A stretch of 64,000 bases of DNA from JAHEEM01 sp036396795. GTDB lineage: Bacteria; Pseudomonadota; Gammaproteobacteria; Steroidobacterales; Rariloculaceae. The stretch's first letter is position 1; every line of letters begins with the position of its first letter. Positions 55,352 through 63,916 of the stretch are shown piece after piece. The notes under the pieces are model-generated. The model had not been told where the DNA came from. It was given only the letters and a program-made list of their open reading frames with translations, and did not search any database. The translations under genes and the position numbers were made by a program. The stretch is from positions 85,161 through 149,160 of the forward strand of contig DASWKF010000097.1 of the NCBI GenBank assembly GCA_036396795.1. The letters are read 5' to 3'.

Positions 55352-56683
55352 TCAGCCCGTCAAGGTCCTCCACAGGTTGTTGTAATCCTCAAGGACACGC
55401 GTCTCCGTCTCGCGAAGAAGCTTCACGCGTCGGCAGGCGTGGAGGACAGTCGTGTGGTCACGGCCACCGAAAGCGTCACCGATCTCCGGCAGGCTGTGGG
55501 TCGTCAGTTCCTTGGCGAGTGCCATGGCGATCTGGCGCGGTCGCGTGATCGACCGGCTGCGGCGTTTGGAAAGCAAGTCGGCAACGCGGATCTTGAAATA
55601 CTCGGCTACGGTCTTCTGTATGTTGCTGATCGTGACGAGCTTGTCCTGGGCGGCCAACAGATCCCGTAACGCATCCTTGGTGAACTCCAAGGTGACAGGC
55701 TGGGCGGTGAAGCGGGAATTGGCAATCACGCGGCGCAAAGCGCCCTCGAGCTCACGCACGTTCGAGCGAATCCGCTTGGCGATGAAAAACGCAACTTCTT
55801 CCGGCAGCAGATGGCCTTCCGCTGCCGCCTTGCTCATGAGGATCGCGACGCTGGTCTCGAGCTCCGGCGGCTCGATGGCTACGGTCAGCCCCCAGCCGAA
55901 CCGCGACTTCAGGCGCTCCTCCAGTCCGGAGACCTCTTTCGGATAGCGATCGCAGGTCAAAATGATCTGACGCTGCCCCTCGAGCAAGGCATTGAAAGTA
56001 TGAAAGAACTCCTCCTGAGAGCGCTCTTTGCCGGCAAAGAACTGGATGTCGTCGATGAGCAGCACGTCGAGGGAGCGATAGCTGCGCTTGAAGTCCGCGA
56101 TCGTGTTGTGTTGTAAGCCTCGCACCATGTCCCCCACGAAACGTTCGGAGTGAATATAGGCCACCTTGGCGGCTGGCTCGCGCTGTAAAATGTCGTTGCC
56201 GACCGCGTGCATGAGATGGGTCTTGCCGAGGCCGACGCCGCCGTAAATGAAAAGCGGGTTGTAGGCCATCCCGGGATTCGCGGCGACCTGCAGGGCGGCG
56301 GCGCGTGCGAGCTGATTGCTCTTGCCTTCGACGAAATTCGCGAACGTAAAGCTCGAGTTGAGGCGGCTGCCGAGGATCGGCCGGCGCGGCTCGCCGCGGG
56401 CATCGGCGACAGTCCGCGCCGCCAGTGGCGGGCGCCGGCTGCCGACCTCGAGCTGCACGGGCAGCGGAGCTGCAACCGCATGGATCCGCTCCAGGCAATG
56501 CTCCTGAATCCAGTCGACGACGAAGCGGTTCGGCGCCAGCAGCCTGAGGGACTGGTTCTCCTCGATGGCTTGTAACGGTCGCACCCAGGTGCTGAACTGC
56601 TGTTCCGTCAACTCACGCTGTAACGCTCGAAGGCATTCGCTCCATAGGGAGCGGTGCGGGGCGGGTTTCGCTTCCACGGGCAT
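55352..56683 (-). CDS. dnaA: DnaA, chromosomal replication initiator
   Basis: A 443-residue AAA+ initiator (E. coli 467). Domain I LWSECLRALQRELTEQQFSTWV, a shortened linker, AAA+ domain with GGVGLGKTHLMHAVGN and LDVLLIDDIQFFAGKE, and domain IV with RQIAMALAKELTTHSLPEIGDAFGGRDHTTVLHAC (two quoted parts) for box recognition. ATG 56683 has AAGAAG just upstream; the open frame to 56740 is not conserved. Confidence 0.98.
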   Translation of the reverse strand: MPVEAKPAPHRSLWSECLRALQRELTEQQFSTWVRPLQAIEENQSLRLLAPNRFVVDWIQEHCLERIHAVAAPLPVQLEVGSRRPPLAARTVADARGEPRRPILGSRLNSSFTFANFVEGKSNQLARAAALQVAANPGMAYNPLFIYGGVGLGKTHLMHAVGNDILQREPAAKVAYIHSERFVGDMVRGLQHNTIADFKRSYRSLDVLLIDDIQFFAGKERSQEEFFHTFNALLEGQRQIILTCDRYPKEVSGLEERLKSRFGWGLTVAIEPPELETSVAILMSKAAAEGHLLPEEVAFFIAKRIRSNVRELEGALRRVIANSRFTAQPVTLEFTKDALRDLLAAQDKLVTISNIQKTVAEYFKIRVADLLSKRRSRSITRPRQIAMALAKELTTHSLPEIGDAFGGRDHTTVLHACRRVKLLRETETRVLEDYNNLWRTLTG

Positions 56684-56910
56684 TCTTCTTAAGATTGGTT
56701 TGTCGGCAACGTTAGTGTACGCGATGAGACGAACGCCCAACGTCTCGAGAGTCTATAACGGCTCCGCACTCGTTATCCACCAAATCCTCGGGGGCCGTCG
56801 CTATTGACAGCTCCAGCGCCCGCGCGTAGAGTTCCCAGCTCGCGCGCGCGAGCACATCTCTTTGTTTATCCAGAACTTTTTGATGGACCGTCACACGGGG
56901 CGAGCCTGCT
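56684..56910. other. dnaA-rpmH intergenic region
   Basis: The 227-bp divergent spacer holds DnaA boxes TTATCCACC (56773-56781) and TTATCCAGA (56866-56874) and the rpmH promoter, and may form the other half of the origin. The 5' end of the rnpA frame also lies inside it. Confidence 0.6.
56804..56832 (+). promoter_or_regulatory. Promoter of rpmH-rnpA
   Basis: A perfect TTGACA (56804-56809), a 17-nt spacer and TAGAGT (56827-56832). Transcription would begin near 56839, so the RNA includes both the ATG at 56883 (rnpA frame) and the ATG at 56911 (rpmH). Confidence 0.65.
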
Positions 56911-57440
56911 ATGAAACGAACTTTTCAACCGAGCAATCTCAGACGCAAGCGAACCCATGGTTTTCGAGCACGCATGGCAACGAAGAACGGCAGGCAGGTT
57001 TTGAGCCGGCGACGCGCCAAGGGTCGGGCACGGTTAACGCCCTAAAAGCGTCCCGAAGCTCGCCAGTCGGCAACGCCGCGTCAAACCGATTCACTCGCCG
57101 ACAACGGCTGACGCGAGCGGCGGAATTCGATCGCGTCTTCGCCCGACCACTGCGGTCCTCCGACGAATACTTCACCGTGCTGGCTCGTGACAACGACGGC
57201 AAGGGGCCGAGATTGGGCCTGGTGGTTTCACGGCGGGCGGCGAAATCGGCGGTGCAACGCAACCGGCTCAAGCGACTGACGCGCGAGACTTTTCGACTTC
57301 ACACCGAGCTGCCGTCAGTGGACTTCGTGGTGCTGGCGAGGGCGCCAGCCGATGCAGCAAGCAATCCGCGATTACGTGCTAGTCTCGGGGGGCATTTCTC
57401 CGACTTGGCGCGACGGTCCGGCTCCGCACCGCATGGATAA
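56883..57440 (+). CDS. rnpA: Ribonuclease P protein component, with rpmH nested in its 5' part
   Basis: The C-terminal 125 residues are clearly RnpA: FTRRQRLTRAAEFDRVF, LGLVVSRRAAKSAVQRNRLK and RLTRETFRLH with the RNR motif. The frame has no ATG, GTG, TTG or CTG between 56886 and the FTRRQR segment, which begins after the rpmH stop. The only starts are ATG 56883 and TTG 56862, both before rpmH, giving about 185 residues with an extra N-terminal tail of roughly 70. The entire rpmH gene lies inside in another frame. A sequence error or a rare start codon is an alternative. It ends 8 nt inside yidC. Confidence 0.8.
   Translation: MDRHTGRACYETNFSTEQSQTQANPWFSSTHGNEERQAGFEPATRQGSGTVNALKASRSSPVGNAASNRFTRRQRLTRAAEFDRVFARPLRSSDEYFTVLARDNDGKGPRLGLVVSRRAAKSAVQRNRLKRLTRETFRLHTELPSVDFVVLARAPADAASNPRLRASLGGHFSDLARRSGSAPHG
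56911..57045 (+). CDS. rpmH: 50S ribosomal protein L34
   Basis: A 44-residue ribosomal protein: MKRTFQPSNLRRKRTHGFRA then RMATKNGRQVLSRRRAKGR, the invariant L34 pattern, stopping at TAA 57043-57045. It lies wholly within the 5' part of the rnpA frame, shifted by one base. The promoter at 56804-56832 precedes it by about 80 nt. Confidence 0.98.
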   Translation: MKRTFQPSNLRRKRTHGFRARMATKNGRQVLSRRRAKGRARLTP

Positions 57441-59076
57441 TCTCAGACTGTTCATCTGGATGACCTTGATGGTGATGATCTGGTTCACCTACCGAGCCTG
57501 GGTCGAGGACTATGCCCCGGACCCGCCAGCCGCGGGGGTCACGGCGCCGCAGGGCGGCTTGCCGGAGCTGCCGTCGGCACCGGTTGACGAGGCTTTGCCG
57601 GATATCCCGTCGCTGTCGCCGGCGGCTGCCAGCCCGGCGCCGGCCGCCGGCGCGCCGAGCATGCCGGTTCGCGTGACGACCGATGTTCTCGATCTCGTCA
57701 TCGACAGCCGCGGCGGCGACCTGGTGCGAGCCGACGTGCTCGACTACCCGGTGGACAAAGCCCAACCCGACGTGCCGGTGCGGCTGCTCGACTACACCGA
57801 TGAGGGTCGCTGGGTTTACCAGAGCGGCTTCCGGACTCTCGAAGGGGACGACGAGCCCAACCACCTTGCGGCCTTCACGAGCGCCGCGCAGAGCTACGCG
57901 CTGGCCGAGTCCGTGGACACGCTCGAGGTGACTTTGGAATGGGATCGTCCTGGGCCCATTCGCGCCACCAAGACCTACCATTTCGAGCGCGGCAGCTACG
58001 CCATCGGGCTGACGCTCGCGATCGAGAACCGCTCGGCGATGCCGTGGAGCGGCGCAGCCTACGCGCAGCTCGTTCGTCACCACGTCCCAGTGGAGCGTTC
58101 CTACGTCTCGGTGGATTCTTATTCGTTCCGCGGCCCTGTGCTCTACGATGGGGACCGGTATGAAAAGCTCGATGTAGACGACCTCGCAGAGGAGCCCATC
58201 AGCCGCGTCGTCACCGGCGGCTGGCTGGCCGGCATACAACACCATTTCCTAGCTGCTGCAGTACCGCCGGCGGAAGACTCGCTTCGCTATCAGGCGGCGA
58301 TGCGTGGCTCGCAATACGTGCTCACGGCGCTGAGCGAGCTTCGGCAGCTCGGTCCCGGGGAGCGGTTCGAATATCCGCTTCAGCTCTTCGTCGGGCCGAA
58401 AATACAGACCCAGCTCGCCGAGACGGGCGAGGAGCTCGAGCTCACCGTGGACTACGGGATGTTGACCATCCTGGCACAGCCGCTATTCTGGGTGTTGAGC
58501 AAGATTCATGGCTTCGTCGGCAACTGGGGCTGGTCTATCGTGCTCTGCACGCTGCTGATCAAGCTCGCTTTCTACAAGCTGACCGAGACGAGCGGGCGCT
58601 CGATGGCGAAGATGCGCAAGGTGCAGCCGCGGCTCAAGGCGCTCCAAGAGCGTTTTAAGGACGACCGCCAGGCGCTGAGTCAGGCGATGATGGAGCTCTA
58701 CAAGAAGGAAAAGATCAACCCGGCGGCGGGTTGCCTGCCGATCCTGATCCAGATGCCGTTTTTCTTTGCGTTCTATTGGGTGCTGATCGAGAGCGTCGAG
58801 ATTCGCCAGGCGCCTTTCGCCCTTTGGATCAACGATCTGTCCGTACGCGATCCCTACTTCGTGTTGCCGCTGTTGATGGGTGCCGCGATGCTGCTGCAGA
58901 CCCGCCTGAATCCGGCGCCCCCGGATCCGATTCAAGCCCGCGTGATGCAAATCATGCCGATCGCATTTACGGCCATGTTCGCGTTCTTCCCTGCGGGTCT
59001 GGTTCTGTACTGGCTGACGAATACCGCTTTGTCGATCCTGCAGCAGTGGCGCATCAACAGAGTGATCGCCGCCTAG
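57433..59076 (+). CDS. yidC: YidC, membrane protein insertase
   Basis: A 547-residue insertase, as in E. coli (548). An N-terminal signal-anchor (NLRLFIWMTLMVMIWFTYR), a Pro-rich linker, the large periplasmic domain, and five membrane helices in the last 200 residues (FVGNWGWSIVLCTLLIKL; NPAAGCLPILIQMPFFFAFY). ATG 57433 overlaps the rnpA stop by 8 nt. The small yidD gene normally between rnpA and yidC is absent. Confidence 0.97.
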   Translation: MDNLRLFIWMTLMVMIWFTYRAWVEDYAPDPPAAGVTAPQGGLPELPSAPVDEALPDIPSLSPAAASPAPAAGAPSMPVRVTTDVLDLVIDSRGGDLVRADVLDYPVDKAQPDVPVRLLDYTDEGRWVYQSGFRTLEGDDEPNHLAAFTSAAQSYALAESVDTLEVTLEWDRPGPIRATKTYHFERGSYAIGLTLAIENRSAMPWSGAAYAQLVRHHVPVERSYVSVDSYSFRGPVLYDGDRYEKLDVDDLAEEPISRVVTGGWLAGIQHHFLAAAVPPAEDSLRYQAAMRGSQYVLTALSELRQLGPGERFEYPLQLFVGPKIQTQLAETGEELELTVDYGMLTILAQPLFWVLSKIHGFVGNWGWSIVLCTLLIKLAFYKLTETSGRSMAKMRKVQPRLKALQERFKDDRQALSQAMMELYKKEKINPAAGCLPILIQMPFFFAFYWVLIESVEIRQAPFALWINDLSVRDPYFVLPLLMGAAMLLQTRLNPAPPDPIQARVMQIMPIAFTAMFAFFPAGLVLYWLTNTALSILQQWRINRVIAA

Positions 59077-59134
59077 CGCGGCGGCACAGGCTCTAAGGAC
59101 TGGGGCCCGGGGCCTTCAGCACGACTGTCGGCAG

Positions 59135-60487
59135 ATGAGCGGTCACCGAGATACCATCGCCGCGCTGGCGACGCCACGGGGACGCGGCGCAATCGCGATC
59201 GTGCGAATCTCCGGCGACGCCGCGCGAGGCATCGCGGAGGCACTGAGCGCATCGAAGCTCGAGCCGCGGTGTGCAAAGCTGTGCCGCTTCGAGGACCGCA
59301 GCGGCCAAACCGTCGATCACGGTCTCGCGCTTTACTTTCCGGCCCCGCATTCGTTCACGGGAGAAGACATCGTCGAGCTCCATGGGCACGGTGGACCGAT
59401 CGTCAGCGATCAACTTCTGGCGGTAGTTCTGGAGTCGGGCGCGCGGCTCGCCGAGCCCGGCGAGTTCACGCTGCGCGCCTTCCTCAACGACAAGCTGGAC
59501 CTCACGCAAGCAGAAGCGATTGCGGATCTCATTGACAGCGGCTCGCGGGCCGCTTCGCTGGCGGCGCTGCGCTCGCTGGAAGGCCGGTTCTCGGCGGAGG
59601 TTTTCGCCCTCCAAGCGGCGCTCACCGAGCTCCGCGTGCAGCTCGAGGCCCGGCTCGACTTTGCCGACGAGGAGCTCGAGCTCGACGATGCCCGGCAGCT
59701 GGCCGCGGGCTTCGAAGCCTGGCTTCGGGCGATCGAAGCCCTGCTCAATACCGCGCGCAACGGCGCGATCCTCCGTGACGGGCTCGCGATCGTCATCGCC
59801 GGCCCGCCGAACGCAGGTAAGTCGAGTCTGCTCAATCGGCTCGCAGGCTACGATGCCGCGATCGTCACCGCCATTGCGGGCACGACGCGCGATCCGCTGA
59901 AGGAGTTCCTGTCACTCGACGGCCTGCCGATCAACCTCGTCGATACAGCGGGCCTGCGCGATTCCGACGACCCGATCGAGGTCGAGGGCATCCGCCGCAG
60001 CCGCGAAGCCGCGCGGCGGGCGGACCGGCTGCTCTGGGTCGTCGAGATCGGGTCGGATCTGTCCACGGCGCTGCGTCATGTCAGAGAGACTTTCGGCGAA
60101 GGGCTTGGGGTCACCGTCATCGAGAACAAGGCCGATCTGGTCGACGCAAAAGCCGCGGCGTTCGAAGTCGACGGCGTGCCCGTGATCCGCATCTCGGCAT
60201 TGACTGGCGAGGGGGTGCCGCTCGTCGGCGACCACCTCAAGGCCCTGGCGGGCTACGCCGGCGAGGGCCACGGCGCGCTGAGCGCGCGGACGCGACATGT
60301 CGACGCGCTCAAGCGCGCCCGAGAGAGCGTCGAGGCCGCCCGGGAACAATTTCTCGGCGCACACGCTCTGGAGTTCGCCGCCGAGGAGTTGCGCGGCGCG
60401 CAACTCTCCCTCGGCGAGATTACCGGTGAAATCACCAGCGACGATCTGCTTGGAGAGATTTTCAAGGACTTTTGCATCGGCAAGTAG
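59135..60487 (+). CDS. mnmE: MnmE, tRNA modification GTPase
   Basis: A 450-residue enzyme that, with MnmG, makes 5-carboxymethylaminomethyl-uridine at the tRNA wobble position. N-terminal tetrahydrofolate domain (IAALATPRGRGAIAIVRISG), helical domain, GTPase domain with GPPNAGKSSLLNRLAG, AGTTRDP, DTAGLRD and NKADLVD, and the C-terminal catalytic CIGK ending. It follows yidC by 58 nt in the conserved origin-proximal order. Confidence 0.97.
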   Translation: MSGHRDTIAALATPRGRGAIAIVRISGDAARGIAEALSASKLEPRCAKLCRFEDRSGQTVDHGLALYFPAPHSFTGEDIVELHGHGGPIVSDQLLAVVLESGARLAEPGEFTLRAFLNDKLDLTQAEAIADLIDSGSRAASLAALRSLEGRFSAEVFALQAALTELRVQLEARLDFADEELELDDARQLAAGFEAWLRAIEALLNTARNGAILRDGLAIVIAGPPNAGKSSLLNRLAGYDAAIVTAIAGTTRDPLKEFLSLDGLPINLVDTAGLRDSDDPIEVEGIRRSREAARRADRLLWVVEIGSDLSTALRHVRETFGEGLGVTVIENKADLVDAKAAAFEVDGVPVIRISALTGEGVPLVGDHLKALAGYAGEGHGALSARTRHVDALKRARESVEAAREQFLGAHALEFAAEELRGAQLSLGEITGEITSDDLLGEIFKDFCIGK

Positions 60488-60642
60488 GCTAAGGGGCACG
60501 GTTCTTGCATCTCCAACAGTGCCGTGAGCGCGGTGCGAACCCCTTGTGATCGACGCTCGTCGGTTTCAACTTCGTGTCGGACGCCTTGGCACTTTTCGAT
60601 GGCGACTTTGCTGGGTACCATGTCGAGGTCGAGGAGAATTCT

Positions 60643-62997
60643 ATGAGCGAGCTAGGTCAGCCCGAGCATTCCGGCGAGGATTGGCAGACGACGTTGCAAG
60701 ATCATGCCGCACTCTGGGCGCAGACGGCACCGCAATGCCACTCGGAGTCCTTCACGGATACGGCTCCGCAAGAGTGCTTGGAAATCTCCGAGACGATTCC
60801 CCGGCAAGCCCCGGGATGCAACGGCACGCAGCCGCTGACTTGGACTTCCCTTCCGTGCGCGGGCGAGACGCCATCTGAAACGGCCGGGGCAATGGAAGCG
60901 GATAACGGGGAGAGCTCGCTCTGGCCGCTTGCAGTTTTCGTGCATGAAGTCATCGCGACACGCTTCCGGCTCGTGGAAGAGGTGCATCACAGCCTCATGG
61001 GCTCGGTCTGGCGGGCCGTAGACGAAGCCGCCCAAGCGTCGGTGGCGGTGAAGATCGTTCCTCTGCAGCTGGCTCCCGCGCTTGACGAGAAATCGCTCAT
61101 CGAGTTGGTTCGAGTCTCGGCGCATCCCGGACTGGTTAGTTTGATCGATCACGGTTGTCACGATCATTGGTGGTATCAGGTTGCTGCCTGGGTGGACGGC
61201 CAGACGCTTCAGGCCCTGCTCGAATCGGATCGCGGCAGGGCGGAGCTGGCCGTCAATCTTCGGCCGTGGATGTGGCAACTCGCCGGCGCACTGGAGGCAC
61301 ACCATCGCGCGGGATTCGTCCACGGCGACGTCAAGCCGGGGAATATCTTGGTGACCGGCGGGGGCGTATGCCTCATCGATTTGGCGGGCCTGCGTACCGG
61401 GGCTTCCTGGAAGAGGCATGGCGGACTGACGTCGGCGTTCGCCAGCCCTGAAGCCCGGGCCGGGGCGCCGGCCGATCCCCGCGATGACGTCTACAGCCTT
61501 GCGACCATGGCTTTCCTGCTGCTTACCGGAGAGTCCGCCGCCTCGTGGCGCGCCAACGGGCAGGGCTTGCCGGACGGCCTGACGCATTCTCAGTGGCAGG
61601 CGCTGAGGAAGGCGCTCGATCCGGCGCGGGAACGCCGCATCGAGTCGGCAGCTGCCTTGGTGCATGCGCTGTGGCCCGCTCCGAGCGTGAGTGCGATCCG
61701 AGAACGGGCCCGGCGGAGCTCGACTTTTTCGACCCCCGCTGTTCGGCTGCACGCTTCGTCTTCGTGGCGCCGGCGTGGCGCGAGAGGAAGCTGGAGTGTC
61801 GCGGCGGCACTGGCCGTGGCAGCAGTGGTCGTCGGTGTGGGCAATCAGCTGTCCGGCTGGACGAGCCGGTCGCCGGTCACCATGGAGCTGCCGAACCTGG
61901 ATCCAGCGCCGATCACCGAGACCAGACCCCTGGCTGCGGGGACACGATCGACCGGCGGGCGCCCCGCTCCGGATCCGATTCTGCTGGCGTTCGAGCCGCC
62001 GAGCTGGCCGGCCCTGTCGCCAACTGGCAACGGCGAGTTCCCGGGCATGTTGGCAGTGCCTTCTGCAAACCTGGGGATCGACTACGTGGTCGAGCCGGGC
62101 TCCGTAGTGATCGGGAGACCGGGTGAGGCCGGGCGGTTGATCGGCAGTGTCGGCGAACCGCGCCCACCCGCACGGGAAGTGCTGTCGTCGCTGCCCGCAT
62201 GGCCGCTGGCCGCTGCGGGAGTGAAATCCAAAGAGGAGAAGCCGACGCCCGAGTCGAGCCAGGAGCCCAAATCCGCTTCGAGCGAGTCGCTGGCTGCTGC
62301 CGCGACGGACGAGCCCGAAGAGGAGAAGCCAACGTCTGCGTTCGGCCAGGTATCCAAGTCCGCTTCGAGCGAGTCCCTGGCTGCAGCGGTTGCGAGCCCT
62401 GAAATGGCTCAGCCCAGCGTAGCGGCCCTGCCCGATTTGCCGCCGCGGCCCGAGGCCGGCGGCATGCCGATTCTGCTCGCGAGTCTCGACGCGCTGGTCA
62501 TATCTCAGCTGCTCGCTGAACCTAAAAGCTCCGTCGAGCCGATGGTGTCCGATTTGACGGCAACGCTCGAGGCAGTGGTCGAGCCGGTGGTGGCGGTCGT
62601 GCCCGATCTGCCGGCAACGCTCGAGGCAGCGGTCCAGCCGGTGGTGGCGGTGGTAGCCGACTTGCCGGCAACGCTCGAGGTAGTCGTCAGGCCTGTGGTG
62701 ACGGCTGTGGCCGCAGTGCCGGCGATACCCGATTTGCCGCTCGTGCCTGACCGGCCGGCGCGCCCGGAGGTGCCTGCCAGGCCGATCGCGGCAGCGCTGG
62801 CCGCGGTGCCGACGATACCCGATTTGCCGCTCGTGCCCGATCTGCCGACGCGCCCCGAGGTGCCTGCGAGGCCAGATGTACCCGCTAGACCCGACGTGCC
62901 TGCGCGCCCAGACGTACCCGCCAAGCCCAATCTGCCGGCCCGTCTGGATCTCCCCGGCCGGCTCAACCTCCCCGGACTCGGCCTGCCGCGGGGCTGA
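60643..62997 (+). CDS. Membrane-anchored Ser/Thr kinase-like protein with long repeat domain
   Basis: A 784-residue protein. Residues 100-345 form a protein-kinase fold: VAVK (Lys137), HGDVKPGN (catalytic Asp229, HGD replacing HRD), LIDLAG (Asp246, DLA replacing DFG), SPE (270) and DDVYSL. The glycine-rich loop is degraded (EEVHHSLMGSVWRA). A membrane helix (about 384-401) leads to a 380-residue external part rich in Pro, Val and Ala with tandem repeats. GAGGAG lies six bases before ATG 60643. It may be an active atypical kinase or a pseudokinase; partner unknown. Confidence 0.72.
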   Translation: MSELGQPEHSGEDWQTTLQDHAALWAQTAPQCHSESFTDTAPQECLEISETIPRQAPGCNGTQPLTWTSLPCAGETPSETAGAMEADNGESSLWPLAVFVHEVIATRFRLVEEVHHSLMGSVWRAVDEAAQASVAVKIVPLQLAPALDEKSLIELVRVSAHPGLVSLIDHGCHDHWWYQVAAWVDGQTLQALLESDRGRAELAVNLRPWMWQLAGALEAHHRAGFVHGDVKPGNILVTGGGVCLIDLAGLRTGASWKRHGGLTSAFASPEARAGAPADPRDDVYSLATMAFLLLTGESAASWRANGQGLPDGLTHSQWQALRKALDPARERRIESAAALVHALWPAPSVSAIRERARRSSTFSTPAVRLHASSSWRRRGARGSWSVAAALAVAAVVVGVGNQLSGWTSRSPVTMELPNLDPAPITETRPLAAGTRSTGGRPAPDPILLAFEPPSWPALSPTGNGEFPGMLAVPSANLGIDYVVEPGSVVIGRPGEAGRLIGSVGEPRPPAREVLSSLPAWPLAAAGVKSKEEKPTPESSQEPKSASSESLAAAATDEPEEEKPTSAFGQVSKSASSESLAAAVASPEMAQPSVAALPDLPPRPEAGGMPILLASLDALVISQLLAEPKSSVEPMVSDLTATLEAVVEPVVAVVPDLPATLEAAVQPVVAVVADLPATLEVVVRPVVTAVAAVPAIPDLPLVPDRPARPEVPARPIAAALAAVPTIPDLPLVPDLPTRPEVPARPDVPARPDVPARPDVPAKPNLPARLDLPGRLNLPGLGLPRG
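62551..62712 (+). repeat. Three tandem 54-bp repeats in the kinase-like gene
   Basis: Units at 62551-62604, 62605-62658 and 62659-62712 each encode about DLPATLEA-V-PVVAVV. A further degenerate Pro-rich set (LPLVPDLPTRPEVPARP and PARPDVPARP) follows to the gene end, and a 28-residue duplication (SASSESLAAA) lies before them. Confidence 0.85.
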
Positions 62998-63039
62998 GCC
63001 TTTCCGGATTACGTGTCTCCAGTTGGGGTGGGCGTCTTA

Positions 63040-63840
63040 ATGCGCCGATTGTTGCTTGCGATCTGTCCTCTCACCGTGGCCGGTGCGCCGCTGCTGGCAC
63101 AGGAAGCCCAGGACGACGGCAGCTACCGCATGTCGTTGAACGTGGGGCTGGGGCGATTCGAAGGCAAATACGGACTACCCGAAGAGACCACGTTCGACGT
63201 GCTCAACTTCAATGCGCACTGGTATCTGGCACGCGGTGAGATTCAAGTCAGCGCGCCGTACCTGCGCCTGCAGGGTCCCGCGGACGTTCAGCTCGTAGGC
63301 GGTCAACCGGTGGTGGTGCCGGGAGAGACGGGCGAGCAACGCAAGGAGTCAGGGCTTGGCGACACCGTTCTCCAAGGGGAGTATTACCTGCGCACCGGCA
63401 CGAGCACGAGCCCGTGGGTGATCGGCCTGCTGCGTCTCAAGCTACCAACGGGCGACGAGGACAAGGGGCTCGGCACCGGCGCTACGGACGTTGAAGTCGG
63501 GATTGGGCTGATACGACAGCATGGAACGCTGAATTGGTTGGCCGATATCGGCTACACCTTCGTCGGGAGTTCCTCGACCTTCGACCTCGAAGACGTGCTC
63601 CGGGTCGGTGCAGGTGTTTCCAGGTCCTTCGGCACCGACGAGCGCACGAGCGGCTACTTGTATCTCGATAACCGCACAAACGCCGTCGAGGGCTCGGACG
63701 ACCGGCGCTCGCTGGCGATCGGCCTGGAAAGATCGTTCGATGAAGCGCGACGCCTGCGCGTGTCGGTTTCGATGTTTTTCGGGCTGACCGACGCTTCCGA
63801 GGACTTCGGCCTGTATCTGAATCTGGCGCGCAGGTACTGA
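63040..63840 (+). CDS. Outer-membrane beta-barrel (transporter-like, MetA-pathway family)
   Basis: A 266-residue exported protein: signal peptide (1-20, RRLLLAICPLTVAGAPLLAQ) then alternating polar and hydrophobic beta strands throughout, with GLGDTVLQGEYYLRT, LLRLKLPTGDEDKGLGTGATDVEVGIGL and YTFVGSSSTFDLEDVLRVGAG. This is the pattern of putative transporters in the phenol-degradation MetA-like family, which lack known substrates. ATG 63040 is chosen. It begins 42 nt after the kinase-like gene and may be co-transcribed. Confidence 0.75.
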   Translation: MRRLLLAICPLTVAGAPLLAQEAQDDGSYRMSLNVGLGRFEGKYGLPEETTFDVLNFNAHWYLARGEIQVSAPYLRLQGPADVQLVGGQPVVVPGETGEQRKESGLGDTVLQGEYYLRTGTSTSPWVIGLLRLKLPTGDEDKGLGTGATDVEVGIGLIRQHGTLNWLADIGYTFVGSSSTFDLEDVLRVGAGVSRSFGTDERTSGYLYLDNRTNAVEGSDDRRSLAIGLERSFDEARRLRVSVSMFFGLTDASEDFGLYLNLARRY

Positions 63841-63916
63841 TCGGCAGCCGTGGGCCAAGCAGCATCTGAGGGGCTGAAGCTCGCGGCGTGCCGCGAGCCG
63901 CCGAACCCTTGGAAGC

